This document shows, in pieces, positions 32,253-42,617 of a stretch of DNA of 64,000 nt. The stretch comes from Nocardia aurea. GTDB lineage: Bacteria > Actinomycetota > Actinomycetes > Mycobacteriales > Mycobacteriaceae. Location: NCBI RefSeq assembly GCF_003123685.1, contig NZ_QCYJ01000130.1, forward strand, positions 434,001 through 498,000, in the 5' to 3' direction. Made by a program: the position numbers and the translations under genes. Position 1 is the first letter of the stretch; each line of letters begins with the position of its first letter. The notes beneath the pieces are model-generated. The model was not told where the DNA came from, did no database searches, and was given only the letters and a program-made list of their open reading frames with translations.

Positions 32253-33230
32253 TCAGTCGCGCCACACCCGCGCGGCCACCCGGGAGAAATTCCCGCCGAA
32301 GACCTTCGCCCGGTCGGCCGCGTCGAATCCGCGTTCGGCCAGCAGTTCGTCCAGGCCGGGCACGCCGCCCGTGCCGAGCAGATCCTCGGGCGGCACCCAT
32401 TGCAGCGGGCCGAACCGGGTGTAGTCCTCGGAGAAATTCTGCGGGTTGGCCCTGATCTCGGCATTGAAGTCGTCGGCGTCGAACGAGTAGTCCGACCCGA
32501 TCCCGATATGGTCGATTCCCACCAGGTCAGCGCCGTATTCGATATGCCGCGCCATCGCCGCGACCCGGGCCGCCCGGTCGGATTCGGCATTGTGGCCGAG
32601 AAATATCCCGACGCCGTTGATCCCGATCACACCGCCGGTCCGCGCGCAGGCCAGCGCCTGTTCGTCGGTGATATTGCGGGGGTGCGGCCACAACGCGGCG
32701 AAATTCGAATGGCTGTAGATCATCGGCACGGTGGTGAGTTCGGCCATATCCAGGCCGCTGTGCCGCGAACAGTGCGATCCGTCCACGAACATGCCGACGT
32801 CGTTGAGGGTGCGGACCAGGTCGCGGCCGTAGCCGGTCAGCCCGGTGTCGTCGGTGTCGAGACAACCGCAACCCGCCGCGTTGGCGTGGTTGTAGGTGGC
32901 GGCGAGCGAGCGCACGCCGAGTTCGTAGAACATCGCCACATTGTCGAGATTTCCGCCCAGCGGACCGGAATCCTCCAGGTCGAAAGCCAGCGCCAGCGCA
33001 CCGGCGGATTCGGCGATATCGGAATGGCGGCGCACCAGCCGGAAGCGGTCGTCGACGAGCGCTTCCGCGCGGAAGAGGCGCACCATCGACAACGCGTCGG
33101 CGGTGGTTTGCGGGGCGTATCCCACATTCACCGACAGATACGAACCCGCCGGATAACGCGCGAGATCGGCGATCCGTGCCGAGAGCGACATCGGTAGGCA
33201 GCAATGCTGTTCCCACAGGAATGCGGGCAC
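32253..33230 (-). CDS. Membrane-dipeptidase family (M19) protein
   Basis: 325 residues. The N-terminal metal region is WEQHCCLPM rather than the usual DGHND, a variant shared by a bacterial subgroup. Family segments follow: AFDLEDSGPLGG, LGVRSLAATYNHAN, MFVDGSHCSRHS (metal His), PMIYSHSNFAAL, and VGIDHIGIGSDYSFDADDFN with the zinc-site aspartate. Probably hydrolyses dipeptides, including D-amino-acid or peptidoglycan-derived ones. Divergent from the prolyl oligopeptidase gene, an apt pair for peptide breakdown. Confidence 0.85.
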   Translation of the reverse strand: MPAFLWEQHCCLPMSLSARIADLARYPAGSYLSVNVGYAPQTTADALSMVRLFRAEALVDDRFRLVRRHSDIAESAGALALAFDLEDSGPLGGNLDNVAMFYELGVRSLAATYNHANAAGCGCLDTDDTGLTGYGRDLVRTLNDVGMFVDGSHCSRHSGLDMAELTTVPMIYSHSNFAALWPHPRNITDEQALACARTGGVIGINGVGIFLGHNAESDRAARVAAMARHIEYGADLVGIDHIGIGSDYSFDADDFNAEIRANPQNFSEDYTRFGPLQWVPPEDLLGTGGVPGLDELLAERGFDAADRAKVFGGNFSRVAARVWRD

Positions 33231-33317
33231 GGTCGGCTCCTGTTCGATCGGATCGGAAATCCGATCCTACGGAGCACCGGCACCGCGTCCGTGTCGACTC
33301 TCGGCCAGAATGTCGAC

Positions 33318-35384
33318 ATGACAGAGCCGAATGCGACCGACCCGTACCTCTGGCTGGAACAGGTGACCGACGAGCGTGCCCTCGACTGGGCGCGCGCGCA
33401 CAACGAGGTGGTGGTGACGCAGTTCGCCGGATCGGACCGGTTCGGCGAACTGGAACGCCGGATCCTGGACATGCTCGACACCGATACCAAGATCGCGTAC
33501 CCGGCCCGGCGCGGGCGTTGGCTCTACAACTTCTGGCGCGACGCCGACCATCCGCGCGGTCTGTGGCGGCGCACCTCCTTCGAGGAGTACGCGAAGCGGT
33601 CGCCGCGGTGGGATGTCCTCATCGACGTGGACGCGCTCGCGGAGGCCGAGTCGGAGAACTGGGTGTGGGGCGGCGCCGCGGTGTTGCGGCCCGAGCAGTC
33701 GCGTGCGCTCATCAGCCTGTCGCGGGGCGGGGCCGACGCCAAGGTGGTCCGGGAATTCGATATGGAACGGCTCGCGTTCATCGACAAGGCGGACGGCGGT
33801 TTCGAACTACCGGAGGCCAAATCGGAACTACGTTGGATCGATATCGATTCGGTGTATGTCGGCACCGATTTCGGACCGGGATCGCTGACCGACTCCGGTT
33901 ACCCCCGGATCGCCAAGCGCTGGCGTCGCGGGACCGCATTGGATTCGGCGGAAACGATTTTCGAGGGCGAACCGGGCGATGTCGCGGTGTCGGCCGGATA
34001 CGACAGGACGCCGGGTTACGAGCGGCACTACGTCGGGCGCGCCACCGATTTCTTCAACGAGGAGGTCTATCTCGTCGAGGAGGACGGCACGCTGCGCCTG
34101 CTCGACATCCCGACCGACGCGAGCGAATCCTGGTACAAGGACTGGCTGCTGATCCGGCTGAAATCGCCGTGGGAGATCGCCGACCGGACCTACCCCGCGG
34201 GCGCGCTGCTCGCCACCGATTTCGAGCGATTCCTCTCCGGTGAAAGGGATTTCGACATCGTCTTCACCCCGGACGCGCATACCTCGCTGCACGGCTACGG
34301 CTGGACCGAGAATCATCTGATGCTCATCACCCTCGAGGATGTGCAGACCAAACTCTATGTCGTGACCCCGTCCGCCGACGGCTGGCTGCGCGAGCCGCTG
34401 GCCGACACCCCGCCGATGGCGACCACCAGCGTGATGAATCTCGATCCGCTCGAGAGCGGCGACGAATTCATGCTCACCACAAGCGGATTCACCAATCCGG
34501 CGACGCTGCTCTCCAGTGCCGTCGGTGGCGAGACCCGGCTGCTCAAACAGGAACCAGGCTTCTTCGACGCGTCCGGGATCGAGACCGAGCAGTTCTTCGC
34601 CCGCTCCGACGACGGAACGATGGTGCCGTACTTCGTGATCCGGCACCGGGATCTGCGCGGCACGCCGGGTCCGACGATCATGTCCGGCTACGGCGGCTTC
34701 GAGGTCTCGCGCACGCCCGCCTACAGCGGCGCGTCCGGTATGGGCTGGCTCGAACGCGGCGGCACCTGGGTGACGACCAATATCCGCGGTGGCGGCGAAT
34801 ACGGCCCGCAGTGGCACACCTCGGTGCAGAAGGCCAACCGGCACAAGGTGTACGAGGATTTCTCCTCGATCGCCGCGGATCTGGTCACCCGAGGAATCAC
34901 CACCCCCGAGCAACTCGGCGCGGTCGGCGGCAGTAACGGCGGACTGCTCATGGGTGTCATGCTGACCCGCTATCCGCACCTGTTCGGCGCGATCGTCTGC
35001 CAGGTGCCGCTGCTGGACATGAAGCGCTACCACCTGCTGCTCGCGGGGGCGTCGTGGGTGGCCGAATACGGCGATCCCGACAAGCCGGAGGAATGGAAGT
35101 ACATCGCCGAATACTCGCCGTACCAGAACGTTCGCGGCGACGCGAAATACCCGCCGATCCTGATCACCACCTCCACCCGCGACGATCGCGTGCATCCCGG
35201 CCATGCCCGCAAGATGACCGCGCTGCTGGAGGAACTGGGCCATACCGTCTGGTACCACGAGAATATCGAGGGCGGCCACGGCGGCGCGGCGGACAACAAG
35301 CAGTCTGCTTTCCAGGCGGGCCTGATCTACGAGTTCTTCACCCAGCAACTGACCGGAGGCGGTGCCACCGACCCAACGGCCTGA
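33318..35384 (+). CDS. Prolyl oligopeptidase (S9A)
   Basis: 688 residues from the ATG at 33318. The N-terminal part starts DPYLWLEQVTDERALDWARAHN, standard for prolyl oligopeptidase, followed by the beta-propeller. The catalytic domain has YGGFEVS, GGTWVTTNIRGGGEYG, the nucleophile in GAVGGSNGGLLMGV (Ser about residue 535), Asp in TTSTRDDRVHPGHARKM and His in NIEGGHGGAAD. It cleaves short peptides after proline in the cytoplasm. Full length, all three triad residues visible. Confidence 0.93.
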   Translation: MTEPNATDPYLWLEQVTDERALDWARAHNEVVVTQFAGSDRFGELERRILDMLDTDTKIAYPARRGRWLYNFWRDADHPRGLWRRTSFEEYAKRSPRWDVLIDVDALAEAESENWVWGGAAVLRPEQSRALISLSRGGADAKVVREFDMERLAFIDKADGGFELPEAKSELRWIDIDSVYVGTDFGPGSLTDSGYPRIAKRWRRGTALDSAETIFEGEPGDVAVSAGYDRTPGYERHYVGRATDFFNEEVYLVEEDGTLRLLDIPTDASESWYKDWLLIRLKSPWEIADRTYPAGALLATDFERFLSGERDFDIVFTPDAHTSLHGYGWTENHLMLITLEDVQTKLYVVTPSADGWLREPLADTPPMATTSVMNLDPLESGDEFMLTTSGFTNPATLLSSAVGGETRLLKQEPGFFDASGIETEQFFARSDDGTMVPYFVIRHRDLRGTPGPTIMSGYGGFEVSRTPAYSGASGMGWLERGGTWVTTNIRGGGEYGPQWHTSVQKANRHKVYEDFSSIAADLVTRGITTPEQLGAVGGSNGGLLMGVMLTRYPHLFGAIVCQVPLLDMKRYHLLLAGASWVAEYGDPDKPEEWKYIAEYSPYQNVRGDAKYPPILITTSTRDDRVHPGHARKMTALLEELGHTVWYHENIEGGHGGAADNKQSAFQAGLIYEFFTQQLTGGGATDPTA

Positions 35385-35406
35385 ACGGCCCGCGCGGCCG
35401 CTGTGC

Positions 35407-36267
35407 TCAGCGGTCGCGCAACCACTTCTCGATCCGGTCGACGGTGGAATCCGGGTCGGGTATCCAGCCGTTGTGGCCGAGCCGCTGCGGCTGGTGCCAG
35501 GTGCTGATCTCCGCGTTCGGCAGTTTCGCCAGCAGGTGTTCGGCCGAGCGCGGCGGTGTCAGATCGTCACCGGTCATGGTGATGGACAGGACGGGCAGTT
35601 TCAGGCGCGCGATCCGCTCCTCGTAGTCCATATCCGCGCCGACCGGGACGAAGCGGCCGGTGCGGGCCAGCCGCGCCCAATCCGAGATCAGCACCTTGGA
35701 CTGAGGACCGAAGCCGCCCACCGTGATTCGATCGCCCGGCCAGAAACCCGCGAGGTTGGCCGTCAGCGCCGCCGCCGTGGTGCCGACGAGCATCCCCGGC
35801 CCGAAGACACCCGGGTAGCCCCGGTAATACGGTGTCCCCGAGGCGATGAGCACGAGCCCGCCGAGCCTGCCTCGGATCCGCGAGGCGTACATGACGGCCA
35901 GTTGACCGCCCATGCTGTGTCCGAGCAGGTACGGGGTGCTCGACGGGAACCGGGCGCGCACCACCTCGAATATCGCCGGGAAATCGACCGAGACCAGTTC
36001 GTGGTAGCCGTAGGCGCTGGACGGATTCGGCTTCGGCCTGCTGTCGCCGTTACCGCGCAATTCCCCGATCGCGACGTCGAAACCGCGGTTGGCGAGATGG
36101 CGGCCGAAGGTCTCGTAGTACGCGCCGGGGACACCGAGGCCGGGCACGACGACGACCACCGGCCGTGGCGCGTCCGGCGTCACCGGATGACGGTGCGCAC
36201 CCCCCGCGGGCAGTAACCGCACCGGGATCGTGCTGCCGTCCGGCACCTGGATCGGAACAGTCTCCAT
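35407..36267 (-). CDS. Alpha/beta hydrolase (serine aminopeptidase/lysophospholipase type)
   Basis: 286 residues. An alpha/beta-hydrolase fold with VVVVPGLGVPGAYYETFGRHLANRGFDV at the start, nucleophile elbow LLGHSMGGQLAVMYASR (Ser about residue 118), the acid strand VLSITMTGDDLTPP, and the catalytic His near LGHNGWIPDPDS. Resembles the MhpC/monoacylglycerol-lipase-like group. No signal peptide; substrate unknown. Next to a same-strand TetR gene 30 bp upstream. Confidence 0.82.
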   Translation of the reverse strand: METVPIQVPDGSTIPVRLLPAGGAHRHPVTPDAPRPVVVVVPGLGVPGAYYETFGRHLANRGFDVAIGELRGNGDSRPKPNPSSAYGYHELVSVDFPAIFEVVRARFPSSTPYLLGHSMGGQLAVMYASRIRGRLGGLVLIASGTPYYRGYPGVFGPGMLVGTTAAALTANLAGFWPGDRITVGGFGPQSKVLISDWARLARTGRFVPVGADMDYEERIARLKLPVLSITMTGDDLTPPRSAEHLLAKLPNAEISTWHQPQRLGHNGWIPDPDSTVDRIEKWLRDR

Positions 36268-36297
36268 GCGGCGTCACGCTACCGCGCGCCGATCCGA

Positions 36298-36930
36298 TCA
36301 GGCGCCGACCGCACCCATGATCACCCGGCTGAGCACCGAGATCATCTCGTCCAACGGCGGGCGCGGATCCGAACCGCTCCACGAGTCGACGACGTAGTTG
36401 ACCGCGCCGATCACCGCGAGCACCCGCATCTCGTAATCGCCGGTGGGGATCTCGCCGTGCATCGCCGCGTCCTCGGCGGCACTGGCCAGCAGCGAGCCCC
36501 AGACTCTTCGCAGTTCCAGCCGGAACTTCTCCACCTTGGGTCCGGCGCCGACCACTTCGACGAGAGCGACCCGCGCTTTACGCGGATCGGCTCCGATGGA
36601 TGTGACATAGGCCCGCACCGCGGCGTCGATGAGTTCGAGCGACGTCGCGTCGGCCTTCTTCTCCAACGCGACGGTGACCGCCTCGCGCGATTCCTTGTCG
36701 ATCTGTTCGTATAGTTCGAGTAGGAGTGATTCGCGCCCGGTGAACTCCTCGTAGAACTGGCGCGAGGAGAGCCCGGCGTCCTTACAGATGGCGCCCACCG
36801 AACTGTTGGCGTAGCCGTCGCGTGCGAAGACCGTGAGGCCCGATTCCAGAAAACGCGCACGCCGCTGACGTTGCCGGTCCTCTACGGGTTGCCCGGCATA
36901 CATTCGTCCCGTATTCGCATCCTGTGACAT
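36298..36930 (-). CDS. TetR-family transcriptional regulator
   Basis: 210 residues from the ATG at 36930 (an ATG at 36969 with AAGG upstream is an alternative). HTH: RRARFLESGLTVFARDGYANSSVGAICKDAGLSSRQFYEEFTGRESLLLEL. The C-domain (VALVEVVGAGPKVEKFRLELRR, AVIGAVNYVVDSW) parallels the TetR at 1522-2175. It is 30 bp upstream of the alpha/beta hydrolase on the same strand and likely regulates it, possibly with a lipid-like ligand. Confidence 0.83.
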   Translation of the reverse strand: MSQDANTGRMYAGQPVEDRQRQRRARFLESGLTVFARDGYANSSVGAICKDAGLSSRQFYEEFTGRESLLLELYEQIDKESREAVTVALEKKADATSLELIDAAVRAYVTSIGADPRKARVALVEVVGAGPKVEKFRLELRRVWGSLLASAAEDAAMHGEIPTGDYEMRVLAVIGAVNYVVDSWSGSDPRPPLDEMISVLSRVIMGAVGA

Positions 36931-37326
36931 TGAGGCAGACAATACCGAAGCGCGCGATGCCCTCGTCATGTATCGGTGCCTTCGCTTCGACGCCGAACCG
37001 CCGCAACGTTAGCCAAGAGTTGCCTATCGGATTGCCGAGCAGACGCCGAGGGTGGAATCAGACCGGATCAGGCTCGAAATCGACTGACGAAAATGGCCTT
37101 TTACTGCACCATTGCCAAGATCAGTACTGCGCCTGAGGAATTCACCGACTGATAGCCGAAATCGCACCATTGCGCACCCTACGGTGGTTGGGCGTGGAAA
37201 ATTCGCAGGCGGACTCCGACCGGATCCGGCCCCGATGCGCCGGACGCACCACCGCGTCCCGCCACGTGGTCACCACGGGTGCGCGCGCCCCGCCCCCGGC
37301 GCGACCGGTTCACCAGTTCCGGCAGG
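36931..37326. other. 396-bp stretch without a gene
   Basis: Between the divergent TetR start and the 3' end of the DMT transporter. No convincing reading frame, repeat or stem-loop was seen; it must contain the tetR promoter and probably the terminator of the transporter gene. Confidence 0.4.
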
Positions 37327-38205
37327 TCACGTGGCGGGCAGGGCGTCGGCGGGGCCCGGTTCCGCCGCGGCCGAGCGCGCCAGGGCGAGCGTCGCCGCCA
37401 CCATGGTCGCGAGCGCGATCACCAACGCGACGAGGTGGTCGCGATCGATATCCAGGTATTCGTCGAGCAGCAGCACCCCGAGGGTCGCCGCGAGCACGGG
37501 CTCGGCCACCGTCGCGGCGGGCAGCGAGGCCTGGAGGTCGCCCGCGTGATAGGCGTTCTGCTGCAGGGTGACAGCCGTCAGGCCCACCACCACCAGCGCG
37601 TACGGAACCGGCGAGGTGAACAACTCGGCCGCGCCGTCACCGATCAGCGCCACCGTGCTCTTGGTCAGCACCGCCGCCACCGCGAACATCGTTCCCGAGG
37701 CCAACCCGAGCAGCAGCGCCCTGCGGTGGCCGGAACCGCCGCGCGCCGCGAACAGACAGATCAGCAGCAGCGGTATCCCGATCGCCGCGGTCACCGCCCA
37801 ATGCGACGGGGCGACATGCTGTTTGCCCTGCCTGGGATCGCCGACCACCACGAAGACCACGATCGAGAAGACGAGCGCCCCTGCCCATATCCACTCCGCG
37901 CGCCGCACCGAACGCCCGGCGAACGCGGCGGCCAACGGCAGCGCGAACAGCAGCGAGGTCACCAGCAGCGACTGCACGAGCAGCACCGAACCGCGCCCGA
38001 GCGCCAGCGCCTGGAAGACGTACCCGCCCGCACCCACCGCCGTGCCCAGCCACCAGTTCGGCCGTCGCACCAGACTGCCGATCACGCCGAACCGACCCAA
38101 CTGCCCCTCGGGCAGCCGCGCCGCCTCACGCTGCCGGGAAACCGCGCTCATCGCCACGCACAGCGCCGCTACCAGCGCGAAACCGACTGCGGGTAGATGC
38201 ATCAT
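37327..38205 (-). CDS. DMT-superfamily transporter
   Basis: 292 residues with about nine to ten membrane helices and a two-repeat EamA-like layout (first helix LPAVGFALVAALCVAMSAVS; later VLAATLGVLLLDEYLDIDRDHLVALVIALATMVAATLALA). The VAEPVLAATLGVLLLDE segment in the penultimate helices is typical of DMT permeases. Likely exports a metabolite or supplies a membrane role; substrate unknown. ATG ATG start; the second is one codon later. Confidence 0.8.
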   Translation of the reverse strand: MMHLPAVGFALVAALCVAMSAVSRQREAARLPEGQLGRFGVIGSLVRRPNWWLGTAVGAGGYVFQALALGRGSVLLVQSLLVTSLLFALPLAAAFAGRSVRRAEWIWAGALVFSIVVFVVVGDPRQGKQHVAPSHWAVTAAIGIPLLLICLFAARGGSGHRRALLLGLASGTMFAVAAVLTKSTVALIGDGAAELFTSPVPYALVVVGLTAVTLQQNAYHAGDLQASLPAATVAEPVLAATLGVLLLDEYLDIDRDHLVALVIALATMVAATLALARSAAAEPGPADALPAT

Positions 38206-38291
38206 GCAGGCAGGCTACCCAGTGGCGACCGCGATGGTGCCGTGGCGACTCCCGGACAGCCGCGCTGGTCGGGCACCGTGCCACCGGACGG

Positions 38292-39128
38292 CTAGGGATG
38301 CGTGCGGAATTCGTCGAACACCGGTGACGGCACGGTGAGCTGGGCGTGGATATCGCCGCCGAAGCCGAGCTGTCCGACCGCGCCGCCGTAACTGCGCTGA
38401 TAACTGTGCCAGAGCACGACCACGCCGACCACGCGGTTCGAGTCCGGCAGTGCCGGATCCGGGAACGGGTTCGGCAGGTCGGCTCGATAGGTGGCGGCAC
38501 CGTCGGAATCGGTGACGAAGGTGTTCGGCACACCGAGCGGTCCGGGGCGGCTCGGCGCGTCGGGATCACGGTCCCAGGCCCGCCACGCCATCACCGTGTA
38601 CAGCGAATTCGGGATCAAACCGTCGAATTCGAAACGGAACTCGCCGCGACGCCCGTCATCGGACACCGAGACGTCGAGTCGGCCTCGGGCGGCGAGCCAC
38701 GCGGCGAGCGTGATCGGCTCGGTGATCTTCCAGCCGTCCTGTGCGCGTAGATGCGGAACCGGGACGCTGTGCAGCGGGTAGCTCGGCCGCGGCGGTGCGG
38801 CGGGGGCGGCGTCGGGCGCGAGGACCACCGGATAGTTGTCGGCGGGCAGCGGAACCGGCAGGGTGTGCAGCACCAGCGCGGCATCGTCGTCGGACAGCCG
38901 CTCCGGCAGTTCACGCACCACCCGATACGGCGAGAGCTCCCCGAATTCGGGGAGCGGGCTGTCGGCCCCGACGACGGCGCGTCCCCAGTCGCTGCGCACC
39001 GAACCGTCGGGCGCGGAGGCCGGGATCCAGCCGACGACAAGGAAATTGCCGTCCGTGTCGAAGACCGTACTCGGCGGATACGGCAGCGCCTGCGTGGTCG
39101 GCGTGAGGTCGTACCGTTTCGTCACCAT
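38292..39128 (-). CDS. Unknown actinobacterial protein, beta-rich
   Basis: 278 residues from the ATG at 39128 (MVTKRYDLTPTTQALPYPPSTVFDTDGNF). No signal peptide or membrane segment. Recognisable points are PYRVVRELPERLSDDDAAL in the middle, a Pro-rich linker, and a second domain with GRRGEFRFEFDGLIPNSLYTVMAWRAWDRDP, PGPLGVPNTFVTDSDGAATYRADLP and VVGVVVLWHSYQRSYGG, which reads as an extracellular-type beta-sandwich yet without export signal. I do not recognise the family. Confidence 0.65.
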   Translation of the reverse strand: MVTKRYDLTPTTQALPYPPSTVFDTDGNFLVVGWIPASAPDGSVRSDWGRAVVGADSPLPEFGELSPYRVVRELPERLSDDDAALVLHTLPVPLPADNYPVVLAPDAAPAAPPRPSYPLHSVPVPHLRAQDGWKITEPITLAAWLAARGRLDVSVSDDGRRGEFRFEFDGLIPNSLYTVMAWRAWDRDPDAPSRPGPLGVPNTFVTDSDGAATYRADLPNPFPDPALPDSNRVVGVVVLWHSYQRSYGGAVGQLGFGGDIHAQLTVPSPVFDEFRTHP

Positions 39129-39600
39129 ACGAAAACCACCCGCTCGACGTTGCGCACCCACGAACCCTTCCGTACCACCGACTCGAACCCCGCCGCGCCC
39201 ACACCTGATCGGCCGCGTGGCCGAAAGTTATGTCGGCGCAGCGCGATACGACAAGGGTTTCGACCAGCGTGGAGATAATCCTCGCGTCGAGGAGAACACG
39301 CAGGTCGTCCCGAGCGATACCGCCGAATCGTCCTACGGGATGTGCAGAATTCGGTCGGGCCGAGCGTGGCCGGGTGCGCGATTGCCGGGGTCAACGACGT
39401 CGCAGTACGTGCCTCACCGCGACGTCGCGATCCGCCGACAGGCCGAGACGACGGTTTCGGATACGACAGGTTCGCTGACCGCAACGTTGCGCTGATATCG
39501 GCGCCACTACCGGCGAGTCGACAGCTGCGGACGGACAACCTGGCCCACGCGAAGCCTTCCCACACCGGTAGCACGTCGGCGTCGTCGGCGCGGCGGTGGC

Positions 39601-39916
<316 letters not shown>

Positions 39917-40266
39917 GAATTTCACGGGCGATCGATCGCGGAAGCGTTGCCGTCTCACGCCCCGCCCCGTTCGTCCCACGCGGCGACTCGCAGACGAATT
40001 TTCACGCGCGGGCGGTAACCGGCCTTTCGCCGGAATCACGGCGGTTCGCAAAGTCGTCCGAACTCGGCGCAGAGCGTGTGCAGCGCACGGACCAGCGACA
40101 ATACGTTCCCCACTACGCCGAACCGGCCTCGGCGACGAAGGTCCTCCCGCGCCGTCGTCGAATCGCGCGAAGTTCGCGCGGGAGGAAATCCGGGTGCTGC
40201 GGTAGCGACCGGCGGTCCGGTGGCATACGCTTCGCGCGGATTGAAAGCCGCCTTGTGGAGGGACTA

Positions 40267-41079
40267 TTGGCCACTCCGAACTTGACGGAGCACGACGTGG
40301 GCGAGACCGGAGAACGACGCACGGTCCCGCCGACACAGCTGGTCCACCTGATGTCGGAATATTTGAGACTCGGTGCGCACCGTCAGACATTTCTGGCCGC
40401 GCCCGCCGCGAGCGATCCCGTGCTGCGCGGATTCGGCATCGTGGCAGGCGGATTCGGCGTGCTCGGCGTCATCTGCATCACCGTCGGCGCGATCGCGGGC
40501 GGAATCGCCACCGCCTTGGTCGCGCTGGTCCCCGGCGCGCTGGCGCTGTGGCGCGGGAACCACAATCGCCGCAATCGGGCGGCCCGCCTGGACCTATTCG
40601 ATTTCGGTATGACCGTATATCGGACCGGTGAGCAGGTCCAGGGATTCCGGTGGGACAGTGCGGAAGTGCGTCAGAAGGTGATCACCTTCCAGAGCGGAAC
40701 GCCGACGGAGTATTCGCTGGAGATGACCGGACCGGGTGGCGCGCACGCGGTCTTCGACGATGTCCTGTTCGCCGACGGACAGGAGTGGGGCAGGACGATC
40801 CAGTCGGCCATCACCGGCACCCAGCTCCCCGCCTCGGTCACCGCCATCGACGCGGGCGAGACGGTCCACTTCGGCGATATCGCGCTGCACCTGGACGCCC
40901 TGACCTTCCGGGGACAGGCCTTCCCCTGGGAGCAGATCCAGCTGATCGACGCGCGTAGCGGACTGGTCAGGATCAAGGTCGACGGTCGCTGGCATTCGCT
41001 GGTACCGGTGGCGGCGATCCCGAATTTCTACATCTTCAACGAACTCGCGGAACGGCTGCGGGTCACGCCGTTCGACTGA
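40267..41079 (+). CDS. DUF6585-like membrane protein
   Basis: 270 residues from a TTG at 40267 with an ideal ribosome site GGAGGG at 40256-40261. Helices: VLRGFGIVAGGFGVLGVICITVGAI and GGIATALVALVPGALALW, then a soluble half with LDLFDFGMTVYRTGEQVQGFRWDSAEV, the pattern of the DUF6585 family in which a PH-like domain follows two helices. The C-terminal region (GDIALHLDALTFRGQAFPWEQIQLIDARSGLVRIK) repeats the same kind of strand-rich fold. Function unknown. Confidence 0.7.
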   Translation: MATPNLTEHDVGETGERRTVPPTQLVHLMSEYLRLGAHRQTFLAAPAASDPVLRGFGIVAGGFGVLGVICITVGAIAGGIATALVALVPGALALWRGNHNRRNRAARLDLFDFGMTVYRTGEQVQGFRWDSAEVRQKVITFQSGTPTEYSLEMTGPGGAHAVFDDVLFADGQEWGRTIQSAITGTQLPASVTAIDAGETVHFGDIALHLDALTFRGQAFPWEQIQLIDARSGLVRIKVDGRWHSLVPVAAIPNFYIFNELAERLRVTPFD

Positions 41080-41128
41080 TCTCTGTCGCACCGGATCCGG
41101 CGTCCGCGGGCACGGGTGAGGACCTAAT

Positions 41129-41827
41129 GTGTGGCGCATGCTGAAAGCGCTGCTCTACGGATCGGCGACGGCCGCCCCGCTCATCGTGGGAGCCGCCGTC
41201 GGATTGCGCTGGACACTGCCGAAACAGCTGCTCGCGACATTGATGGCATTCGGCGCGGGCACCATGATCGCCGCCGTCTCCTCGGAACTGTTCGAACCCG
41301 CGTTCCACCGCACCGGAGCGCTCGTCGCCGGTCTCGCACTGTTCCTCGGCGCGGGCGTCTACGTCGTCGCGAACCACCTCATCGAAACCCGACTCGGCCC
41401 CGCCGCCATCGGCTGGGCGTTGATGCTCGGCACGATCCTGGACGGCATCCCCGAGAACACCGCACTCGGCGTCTCCCTCAGCACCGGCGGTGGACTCGTG
41501 CTCGTGGTCGCCGTGGCGGTCGGCAATGTTCCCGAGGCCATCGGCGGCGCCGCCCTGATGCGCGACAACCACGGCCTGTCGCATCGCCGCTCCTTCGCCC
41601 TCTGGGCCACGACCGGACTCATCCTGGTATTCGTGACCGTCCTCGGGAACGCGCTGTCCGACAATCTCTCCGACGCCCAGATCAGCACCGTGCAGGCCTT
41701 CGCGGGCGGCGCGACCATCGCCGTACTCGCCGACTCCCTCATGCCGGAGGCCTACCGTGAGGGCGGCTGGTGGGTGGGCATGGCCACCGCCGCCGGATTC
41801 CTCGTCGCCTTCGTCCTGCAAGGCTGA
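41129..41827 (+). CDS. ZIP-family metal transporter
   Basis: 232 residues, about eight membrane helices. ZIP helix IV has LMLGTILDGIPENTALGVSLS with the D-G-x-P-E-N motif, and helix V has AVGNVPEAIGGAALM, the paired metal-binding motifs of ZupT-like ZIPs. It would take up zinc, manganese or other divalent ions. The GTG at 41129 follows GGTGAGGA at good spacing; an ATG at 41138 is an alternative start. Confidence 0.88.
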   Translation: MWRMLKALLYGSATAAPLIVGAAVGLRWTLPKQLLATLMAFGAGTMIAAVSSELFEPAFHRTGALVAGLALFLGAGVYVVANHLIETRLGPAAIGWALMLGTILDGIPENTALGVSLSTGGGLVLVVAVAVGNVPEAIGGAALMRDNHGLSHRRSFALWATTGLILVFVTVLGNALSDNLSDAQISTVQAFAGGATIAVLADSLMPEAYREGGWWVGMATAAGFLVAFVLQG

Positions 41828-41857
41828 ACCGACCGTTTCCCTCGAGCAGGAGATGCG

Positions 41858-42454
41858 ATGCACTATCCACCGGAGATCACCCGCAGGCTGCGAAGTACCC
41901 CGGAACAGATGCGAGCCGCCTGGGTCGACGGAAGTCCGCCGCCGCCACAACCCATCGTCCTCGTGCCCTACGACCCGCACTGGCCGGCACTATTCGACGA
42001 ACAAGCCGAAACGATCCGCCGCGCCCTGGCAGACCGAGCCCGCACGATCGAACACATCGGCAGCACCGCCGTTCCCGGCCTCGCCGCCAAGCCGATCATC
42101 GACATCGACCTCATCGTCACCGATTCCGGCGACGAACCCGCCTACATACCCGACCTCGAACACGTCGGCTACCGGCTCGTCCTGCGGGAACCGCACTGGC
42201 ACGGACATCGCATGCTCACCCGCGCCGTCCCGGCCGTCAACCTGCACGTCTTCGGACCGAACGCGGCGGAACACCTCCGTCACATGATCTTTCGCGACTG
42301 GCTTCGAGATCATCCCGAGGATCGCGATCGGTACCGGGCCGTCAAACAGGCACTTGCCGCGAGTACCGCTGGATCGCCGGGTGAGTACAACCTGTCGAAG
42401 AACACCGTCATCGACGAAATCTACGCTCGCGCATTCGGTCTGGACGACGCGTGA
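41858..42454 (+). CDS. GrpB/UPF0157 nucleotidyltransferase-like protein
   Basis: 198 residues. The family motif is complete: VLVPYDPHWPALFDEQAETIRRAL, then IEHIGSTAVPGLAAKPIIDIDLIV (the nucleotidyltransferase-like GS..DxD core), and LHVFGPNAAEHLRHMIFRDWLRDHPEDRDRY. Ends EYNLSKNTVIDEIYARAF. The family is widespread and uncharacterised. The 53-bp gap to the ZIP gene suggests independent regulation. Confidence 0.88.
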   Translation: MHYPPEITRRLRSTPEQMRAAWVDGSPPPPQPIVLVPYDPHWPALFDEQAETIRRALADRARTIEHIGSTAVPGLAAKPIIDIDLIVTDSGDEPAYIPDLEHVGYRLVLREPHWHGHRMLTRAVPAVNLHVFGPNAAEHLRHMIFRDWLRDHPEDRDRYRAVKQALAASTAGSPGEYNLSKNTVIDEIYARAFGLDDA

Positions 42455-42617
42455 TCTTCCCCCGCACGGTTCCGGCTGGGCTGGACGGTCAGATTCGGAA
42501 CTGGATGTGGCGGCGACCGACCGCCGTATGAAACGGAAGAACCGTTCGGGTCGCTAACGGTACGGATCGGATATAGTCGCTGAAACGATCGAGGCCGACG
42601 TGGAGGTGGGGGTGGCC